A stretch of 64,000 nucleotides of DNA from Paralichthys olivaceus (lineage: Eukaryota > Chordata > Actinopteri > Pleuronectiformes > Paralichthyidae). A program made the position numbers and the translations under genes. The notes under the pieces are model-generated. The model was not told where the DNA came from, did no database searches, and saw only the letters and a list, made by a program, of their open reading frames with translations. The DNA is taken from NCBI RefSeq assembly GCF_024713975.1, contig NC_091102.1, positions 12,901,001 through 12,965,000 on the forward strand, given 5' to 3'. Within the stretch, counting starts at the first letter, position 1, and each line of letters begins with the position of its first letter. This document shows, in pieces, positions 55,541-64,000 of the stretch.

Positions 55541-58400
55541 AATGGCAGATATATAGAGACTGACTGTGACCAGAGGGGATATCAAAAGAGACTAATTGAG
55601 AGGGAGGGCCTGCGGGTGAGAGGAAAGCCATGGGGAACAGATGCTCACCCTCGTCCTCTCGTTTCAGGCCCAAACCTCTGGGGAAGGGGATGGGGGGGGC
55701 AGTAGGAATATAATGATGCATGGAGACAGGGGGGAGGGGGTGGATATTGGAGTCCAATATCCATCCTAGGGCTGCACACATGCGAGGGGACATTGGCATA
55801 GGAGGAGGTTTGGTATCCCGGGGCGCGGCGGCGGAGGTGTCCAAACACTGCCTATAAATGGCGTGAAATGACAGTCAAATGAGTCACGGCGCAGATGGCC
55901 GGGATGCTGGCTCTAATGGGACTGACAGGAGGGAATGGTGAGTGTGCTGGCTGATTGTTGGATCGGTGAAAACTACAGCTTTGTCATGCAAAGTCCCAAA
56001 TTACCACGGTGTCAAGAATCCTTGTCGCCCTGAAGAGAACAAGAGTGGGCGTAAAGCAAAGTCCTCGCTACGTTTCTGAAGACACATTCCCGTAAATAAG
56101 CACACTGTGTACACAAAATAAAAAGCACACAGCAAGGGGATTCCCAAAAATAGAGCTCTGGTTAAATATTGACAAAGGGAGCGAGAGAGAGACTTTAGAT
56201 ATCCAGAGGAGCAGGGGAATTCAAATTCCTGACCTGTCTGCCTAGTGAGAACACGGAGCTCTGCTCTATGGCCCAAATTCCAAAGGTCAGCAGATCATAA
56301 GCCTGTGTGCACATGTGGAAACAAGTAAAGCCACATTGTATCACGAAAACAAATCTGAACACCTCCAGCTAGGTACTCTTCAATGTAAAAGAAAACCATT
56401 TATAGCCACTACTGCAAACTGTGCTGTCAGTTTTACTGAGACATGGCTGTAAAACTCCTCTCAACATAAACATCTAAGAACTTTTTTTAGGGGGGGAGCT
56501 CAAGACATGCACAAGACTATTTCTTTTAAATCCTTTGGAAAGAAATGTTTTCTCAAGATTTGGAGTCTGACTTCAACTTTCGGAGCTTACTGACTATTTG
56601 AATCATTTAGTTTTTACTCTTTTCTCATCTATTACATTTTCATTCTCATAATTCTGCAAAAATGTTATGATAATTATTTTATTAACATGGATTAATCAGC
56701 CTTTCACTTTAAAAAAGCAACAAAAACAAGAGAATGCACTTGTGAGCTTGATAAGTTTTTATAAGTTGCGTATTTGTCTCATTGTATTTCCTCTGTCCTA
56801 AAATTTTGATGAGGATGATTTAATTCATTCAACTTTAATTAAATGTATCGAGTGACAAGCAGAGCAGCTGATATCTGAGCTTCTGTGTTTCTGATCACAG
56901 CCTCTTCAGGTAGAGAAATTGTCTTACAGTACAAAACTTTCCTTCTTTCCTTCGACTGAAAAAGGGGGAACAATTACAAAGACATAACAAAAATAAAGCT
57001 CACTATGTCAAAATTATTTCTCAGTTATTTTGTAATCACAAGGAAACAGGAAATCATTAACACTCAGAGGCGCCCATGACCAAACATTTCTTGCTGGACA
57101 AGAAAGACTTCTGCTCTGTATCTCAGAAATCTTCAAACTGTGTCAGTGCCGCCAGATGTTGACAGTCTTGACCAATCAATAACCACTCACAATTTTGTCA
57201 AGCACCATAAAATAAATGGTATCACAGCTCTGTATTTATCTTAAGATAAGGTGTTATTATTCTGAGAACAAAGTGCATGAAACTGGCACAAGATTTCTTT
57301 GTAAAGGGTTCGGGTCAGCATCAGTTGTTTCTGTCGCATGAATCAGAATCAGTGGGCGAAGTTGTCTGAGAGTTTTGTCAGTCTACACGTTACAATGACT
57401 TCAAAGTGTGCACCAACACTGATGTCCATGCATAAACTGCAGGAAACAATCATTTACATCACTTTTCAGTATAGATTAATAATCTAGTATACTCTATGGA
57501 AGATACAACGAGCACTATTTTCATAACCAATTAATCAAGTCATTTTTGGGCCAAACTACCAAACATTCATCATGTATCACTGTAAACTGAATATCTTTGT
57601 TTTTAACTTTTTTATACTATTGGTTGGATAAATAAGGTCATAGTATTTCATAAAATAATGATTGATCAATGAATTGAAAAAAAAAATATTTAGGCTAATT
57701 AACAATGAAATGATTAAGCCACACATCAAGCCACCACATTAAGCCACACTTCTTTAAGTTCCGAGTCAAGTCCACGATCACCCTCATGATATGTCCACAT
57801 GAGTTTTAAGTGATCTTGAAAAATGCACAACTTTTCCGTAAAAGAGAGCCTTAAAAGTTTTTTAACTCAAACAATTACTATCCAAGCCCCTCAACGAATG
57901 CAAATAAAATGATAGATTCATTCACTTTGTGTCATTTCAGAGATAAACACCTTTAAATAATTCCAGACCAATGATTTAAAAAGAGGTCTGACCTCAGTAC
58001 CTCAGTTCGTTCTATTCCAGCGGTGACCAAAGCCTCTTGCTCCGTCTCCATCACATGGACCTGATGCACGGACAGTCAGTGCTGCGTGTGGCCCGGCCTC
58101 ACCTCCGAGTGCAAGAGAGCCGTAAACCACACTGGCTCTGCTCCGTTATACAAACTCATTACTATTTCACCAGAAGCGGAACAGCAGCGCTGACAGCTCC
58201 TGTGTCCCCCGCATTAATAAGACAAAAGCACCATCGCACACATAAGCTGACAGTGGTTTACCTTTCCAATCTGCCATCGCATGCAGCAGCAGTGCACAGA
58301 CAGTCGGTCAACAGGCTCAGCTATGACTACTGACTAATACATACCACCACACAATGCTGCTCCTCCAGTGTGTTGACATGTTAAGTTGTGTGGTGGTTAT

Positions 58401-58440
58401 ACAACATCATACAACATCATACGACATCATACGACGTCAT
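58401..58440. repeat. Four-copy 10-bp tandem repeat
   Basis: Four exact-length units: acaacatcat twice, then acgacatcat and acgacgtcat. The changes build up stepwise from left to right, the last unit creating a palindromic acgtcat/CRE-like sequence. Confidence 0.9.
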
Positions 58441-60212
58441 TCTGTACAGGAATTGGTGGCAGAACTAACGACCTCCAGCATATTAGTGATTTAAATGTCA
58501 GTTCAGTAAGTAATTGCCATAGAAACAGTATCAAAGATCAAAAATATTTGTGCGAAGAAAAGTTAACTTTTCACTGTGAACTTTCACTTTTTGAGCGACT
58601 AATTTGGGGGATGTTGATGTTATTGTATTCTCTTCACTTGCATACTGTCCTTTTAACAATTCTAATTTCAATAGTTTTAGGATTCAATTTGAAATTAAGG
58701 TGAAATTTTACTTATTTTAATCAAAATTGTAATAGTTTGCATTTAGACAAATTTTGGCTTTTTCTCAGAAATAAAAGAAAAGTTTTTCATTCAAACATAT
58801 TTACATTTATCAAAGTAAGATACTGAAATACCCAGGTAAAGTGAGCACATCTAAGATCATAATGTCTGAGTCAGTGTAAACAGTTGAGGTTAGAGATGTT
58901 AACCGTCTACAGGACAGAGAGAAAATGCACCAGCTAACTCTACAACATCAATGTGATAAATGAAATTGCATGAAACACAATCAGTCAATAAGAGTCTTTC
59001 TCAGCTGCATGTGTTTTAAGGTCTGTTGTTGTGTTGGTCTGCACAGAGACAGAGGAAATGCTTCCAGAACAGTGTTCACTTTCATGTAGTCGATTGTGTT
59101 TTCTCTACACAATCTCTTCCTTTCTTGAAAAACTTGAAATTGCTATGAGGTAACACTGTCTCTCAACACATTTTTTACTGACATAAAATGCAGTGATTGG
59201 GAGGAAGGAGGCAGAAGAGTCGGGGAAACACCTAAACTCCTGAGAAAAGACTGATGCTGACGCTGATGTGATGAGTGTGTTGACTTCACGCACAGGGACA
59301 AACCTGTTTGGCTAAGATGGATGACAGAGAGAGAGGCTGGCCCGGCTGATTGGTTGGTTTTACAAAAAAGCAGGCACGGATGAGTGAGTCGTGCACACAG
59401 CGACCGCTGATTCTGAGAGGCAGATAATGCTTGTGAGATTAATATGCTGAGCCCATCAACAACCCACAGCCAGACCAATCGGAGCAGAGAGGAAATTACA
59501 TAACAATGACTGCTGAGCGCTCCTGGAGGACTCTGCCCCGCACCACCACAACAATACATCCACCCTCATCCCTCCTCATCATCGCTGCAGAGTCAACCAC
59601 AGGAGCACAGAGATGATGAGGAGCAGACAGAGCACCAAGGTATCCGCCGTCCTGCCTCCTCACTGTACGCACCTGGTAATCCCGAGCGTGATTTATGGGA
59701 TTGTGTGCGGAGCTATAATGCCGAACACATCAGCCGCTCTTAGATAACACAAAACGTCATGAAGGCTCTCCAGCTCTCTTGCTTCTAATTATTTCACTAA
59801 AGAGAATTACAAAAGTGGGAGAAAATGAGCACATGCTGGGATGTCATGTTCACAGACACTTTACCTCCTCCGTCTACATCCCGAGAAGAGGGATATGAGG
59901 AAGTGCGCAGGGCTGCAGTGAGTGGCAGGCCGTGGTGGTCGAGCCTGAGAATACAGGGGTGCACGCTGCTGCCTGCAGTTGCTGAAGTGAGAGGTCAGAC
60001 AAGTATGTGAGGTCAGAGCTCTGCAAAGTCAATCTGAGACCACAACCAGATAAATTACATCTGAATCCATTTCTTGAATTCTTGAACTACATCAACAATT
60101 ACATAAAATAATATAGAAAAAATATCAAAAATGCTTGGTTATATCTTATTGTGTTATTAGAGCTGTAACTAAGAATTATTTTCAGTATTATAATATAATG
60201 ATTTGCACATTG

Positions 60213-60320
60213 TTTCTACAGTAGCCCAGAATGGACAAACCAAAAACCGTAGTTTCCTCTATACACACTTGCACAGGGAGGTGTGGGAGGAGGGGTTATT
60301 GCTTGGTTGCCATTCACATC
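60213..60320. repeat. Family B repeat, internal fragment
   Basis: The string ctacagtagcccagaatgga followed by caaaccaaaaaccg and a gggaggtgtgggaggagggg block matches, from memory, the inner part of the same fish repeat whose start is seen near 50.97 kb. Confidence 0.4.
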
Positions 60321-60713
60321 CTAAACATTAAATGCAGCTAAATGTTCTTCAACTTGTCCTTAAAAGAATTTGATGTTTAATTATTTAGTTTGTTGAAAAG
60401 AGAAAAAAAAAATCCACCTCCAGCTCTTACAGCCAACATGAAATATTTAAATGTCGACCACTTGAATTAGAAATAATCTGTATCAGTCAAGCGACACTGT
60501 GTTTATGGTCTTTGTTGCTGCTCCAGTTTAACATTTGTTTTTTTCTCATTCCTTTTGATCGATTTAGAGAAATTATCCCTATTGCATTGGACAAGCTTTG
60601 CTCATGTCTGCAAACACATTAAACCATGACCTATGATTAACTGTGAATTCATGTTATATCACAGATGCACGGATCAGAGGTTTGAGATAACACAAAGACA
60701 CTCAAGCAACCAT

Positions 60714-60788
<75 letters not shown>
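60714..60788. repeat. (CA)n microsatellite
   Basis: A pure CA dinucleotide run of about 72 bases. Confidence 0.97.
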
Positions 60789-60790
<2 letters not shown>

Positions 60791-61569
60791 CAGTATATGA
60801 GTTGGGCATGTGCTCTGGCTCTTGCTCCTCCACTCGTGTGTGTTAATATGCTCCCCATGAGGCGCTGCAGGCTGTGGTAATTATAGCTGGGCTATAGCAG
60901 ACACATGAGAGAGAAGTACATAAAAAGCCATGTACAACTGTGTAAATACAGTACATGTGTACATGCTCTCACCAAATAACACACAGTACCAAAACATAAC
61001 GTTACTTCATTTGAAAATAGAACTGCACTTTGATCCACGTTCTTGTGCAAATGATTCTCCTATAGAGGTTTTTCATGACGTGTGGCTGCATTTAAAGCCT
61101 CAATAGTGCAGATAAATTTGTCCTTTTTCCAAATATGACTGTGGACTTGAAATAACCATCAAGGACAGACTGCTCCCCTAGTTTACCCCCCAAGCAAATC
61201 CTGCATAACACCAGAGGCCAAGTCCAGGCAGAGCAGTTAGGGTTCAACGACGCCGGCTTAATCTAACCCCCACACAGTCACAACTGTAATACCCCTGCCC
61301 AAATATAAAGCGATGAGGGGCTTAACCCACTTCTCAACAGAATCCCAGTCCTCAAACGGGCGGCTGACCATCAGAGCATCTGTCCAATAAAACCACACAA
61401 CAACTTTATCTGCAGGAGCTCGCCAAAAGAACCTTTACCCTCCTAATGGAGCTGCTGAGTTGTGATAATTGGCCCTCAGTGATAGAGATGTGAGGGGTGC
61501 ATACAGTAAGACGTGCATGAGATGGAGGCAGGGCTTGTGGAGCGCAGACAGTGTCATTGCAGAAATGTC

Positions 61570-61680
61570 AGTCAGAAGGAAGGAGAGGAGGAGAGAGCCC
61601 GAAGGAAGAGAGGAATAGGAGGAGAAAGCAGGGAGGGAGAAAGAGGTTGAAGACAGAGAGGGAGGGAGAGGAAAGGGGAC
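61570..61680. repeat. Homopurine (GA-rich) tract
   Basis: About 110 bases made almost entirely of A and G on the plus strand, with irregular gga/gag units. Such tracts can form triplex DNA. Confidence 0.7.
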
Positions 61681-63781
61681 ATCACTTTCATGTTCACATC
61701 CCGTCTTTAGCCCAACGTTTATTGTTTGGCTTTTTCCACTCAACTGACCTTCAATGGCTGCTGCATACGCAACATGAACACTCAGCACTGTGTGTTAACC
61801 TACTCTGTGTCATGTCTATTTCTAGATGCTCACTGTTACAAATTCATTTATGTCAACTATAACCAACTACAAACCAAAATATGTTTGTATTTATATATAA
61901 AATATAATATCAAATAAATTGGTTTCTTTTCTCTTGAGCTGCAAGATTCATTTCTTTTTTCAAAATTATCCTTTTGTGTTTTCTTTTTATGCCTTTGTTA
62001 AATAGCGCCAGTGGCAAGGTGACACTGTGGTACACGGTCAGTGATTTAACCCAAAGACAACCTTAGCAACACAAGAGATGATTTTTTTCTTTACCAGGCA
62101 CTTGAATAATAAGCTTTCAAAAAAGCAAAAATAGATACTAGTTATTGTCCAGGAAAATTTGAATTTCCAACTGTAGTGATGTAAAAAGACTGTTTTTGTC
62201 CAGTCTTAACCCCAAAGTGTCCTCAAATGTAAGAGGTTGAGACCAGAGAAGGAAAAATGAAATATTTTGCTTAGAAACTAACTTCAACAATCATTGATTA
62301 TCAAAATAGCTGATTTTTTTTGCACAGAAAAGAAGCCACATAAATGTGAACCTAAACATGGGAGCTGAGATTAGAGAGATCGGAACAGCTGCAAGGCTCC
62401 ACTGCTGTTGCTGCCGCCTCACATGTCAATTACATAAATACAGCTTCCTGTCGCTGTACGGCAGCATCAGGACCACCACGCCTCCACTGACGCTCCACTC
62501 GCAAACTCCACGGCTCGGAGTCTTGACACCTGGATAAACACCATGTTGCTATGCAACAGCACTTCTGCAGTGACCCACTTTTTCAAGATGAAATTTGGGA
62601 GTTTAACCACCTCACAGATAAAACTGATGTTTTTCTATATTTTTCCTATTGTCAACAAATTGTTGTCCGCCTTTCAATATTTTACAAATTAGAAGAGAGC
62701 CCTACGCATTCAACAAAACTCCCTTTAACTGGTTAATAACTGGTATTTGAAAACCATGATAATCGGATAAATTGTTTATGCCAACTTGCATAATATAATG
62801 GTGCCATATTATACAAATTAATATGATTTTGATAATGAAGGCCAAGTGATACTATTGAAAGCTCCAGAGTAAATACCAAGTGGACCTTAAGGTGAGATTG
62901 TTTTGTCTACCACGTTTTCCAAAATCATAGGTGAACTTTCAATCTCTCACACACGGACATTCTAGCTTCTAACAAACGTTACTCAAGCAGGAGGAAATGG
63001 TGCATTTGTTGTGGACTATTTTCAACTGTGGAAGAATACACATTTGGTGCTTGAGTGTTAACTGCAGAAGGATTATGTGTGTGGGACTGAGCCAAAATAA
63101 GCACTGGCCATGTTTGTGATAATGAAGGAACACAGCCAGTGAAACAGTGTAGCTCTCTGTTGTGTATTTAATCATTTCTGGACAACAATTAAGCTCCATG
63201 GCATGAGTGATATCTTATATTACACACTGTTATATAATGTGGGATTTGGTGTTTTCATGGGATTTGTTGACAATAAGAAAAATATTAAATGAATGCTGCA
63301 ACTCAAGAACCAATCATTTTCAGTTACAAATAACCAATCATAAAAAATATAGTGAAGAATTCCACTGTCATGTATTCAGATGACATGTTTCATTCAGCCA
63401 ACAGCCAATAACTCAGTAATAATGAAAAAGCAATAAAAGGAGCTGGTTAAAGGAAGAGTTGGGCCTTCACAAATATATGTTATATACTTTGTTAGTGGCA
63501 GAGTTTGGATTAATATGTATAAAAATTATGTTTAAGGGCTTTATAGGCACCCCTGGCCCACATGTGTAGTCGCTCACGTCTAGTCCTGGTGTTAGGTGTC
63601 TTTGTTCCATAGTTAAAAACACAAAGAAAACCTGAGAGGTGTAGCCTTCAACGCAGTGTTAGTGGGGGGGCGACAACATTTGGCTGATTGGAGCTGCAGT
63701 GTGACCTGTAACTGCACCACAGTGTCAGGCAGCAGTTACAAGAGAGAGGCAAAGCCATCTGTGACACATGTGGACACTTAC

Positions 63782-63847
63782 CGGAAACGTAGCACTCAGT
63801 ACAATGAGGGCGGAACACAATCCTGCAGCCGTGACAGCGCACAGCCT
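63782..63847 (-). other. Isolated exon-like segment with a Cys-x2-Cys pattern
   Basis: On the minus strand 66 bases lie between a good acceptor (gtgtgatttgcag) and a strong donor (gtaagtgtcc). Two frames are open. One reads AVRCHGCRIVFRPHCTECYVS, with C-x2-C-x7-C-x2-C spacing like a small zinc-binding knuckle. No neighbouring exon was found to the left, and the family is not recognised. It may be a chance open segment, an upstream exon of map3k13, or an exon of an unseen gene to the right. Confidence 0.25.
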
Positions 63848-64000
63848 CTGCAAATCACACGTAACGCTCCCCACTGCTGGCTGACTGTCAAAAGTGTGCG
63901 GTGCAGGGATGAAAAGCGACCCGGCGATAAAACTGTTGTGACAGTGAGTCCTCACAAAAGACAGATAGATGATGGTCTGTGATTTGTGTCAGATGGACAC

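Noticed and set aside
59588..59640. Plus-strand exon-like segment between ctgcag and gtatcc
   Set aside because: Short, low-complexity acidic reading with a weak donor and no partner exon; likely chance.

Overview
This is vertebrate nuclear DNA, almost certainly from a ray-finned (teleost) fish. Genes are split by short GT-AG introns. The proteins are clear vertebrate orthologues, and the introns carry teleost-type short repeats, degraded LINE tails and long (CA)n/(GT)n/(AT)n tracts. I see no bacterial, plasmid or viral genes.

Six protein-coding genes can be assembled exon by exon. (1) col6a2 (+, from 491 to 5305) is the 3' half of collagen VI alpha-2; its 5' half lies left of the window. 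(2) xrcc5/Ku80 (-, 14230 to 5983) is complete, with 21 coding exons and 729 aa. (3) tmem169 (-, 18654 to 17414) has two coding exons and 305 aa. (4) A six6os1/C14orf39-like meiotic synaptonemal-complex gene (+, 20468 to 23906) has 14 exons and 470 aa. (5) pfkl, liver-type phosphofructokinase (-, 34106 to 24744), has 22 exons and 780 aa. (6) map3k13/LZK (-, 45880 to 38473) has 13 coding exons and 1010 aa. In every complete gene the exon lengths sum to a multiple of three, which supports the models.

Layout: col6a2 and xrcc5 converge tail to tail; tmem169 and six6os1 diverge head to head; six6os1 and pfkl converge; map3k13, pfkl, tmem169 and xrcc5 all read leftwards. From about 46 kb to the right end there is no recognisable coding gene. 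Much of it is probably the long 5' intron and upstream region of map3k13, with a candidate non-coding first exon and promoter near 54.1-54.5 kb, many microsatellites and a 20-bp minisatellite.

The genes do not form one pathway: they cover extracellular matrix, DNA end joining, a membrane protein, meiosis, glycolysis and a stress kinase. I did not find an obviously new biological system. The points most worth a second look are the diverged six6os1 orthologue with its repeated Phe-x-Phe tail, an in-frame candidate alternative first exon upstream of xrcc5, an isolated exon-like Cys-rich segment at the right edge, the candidate map3k13 promoter with a G-quadruplex motif and an upstream ORF, and several dispersed repeat families.
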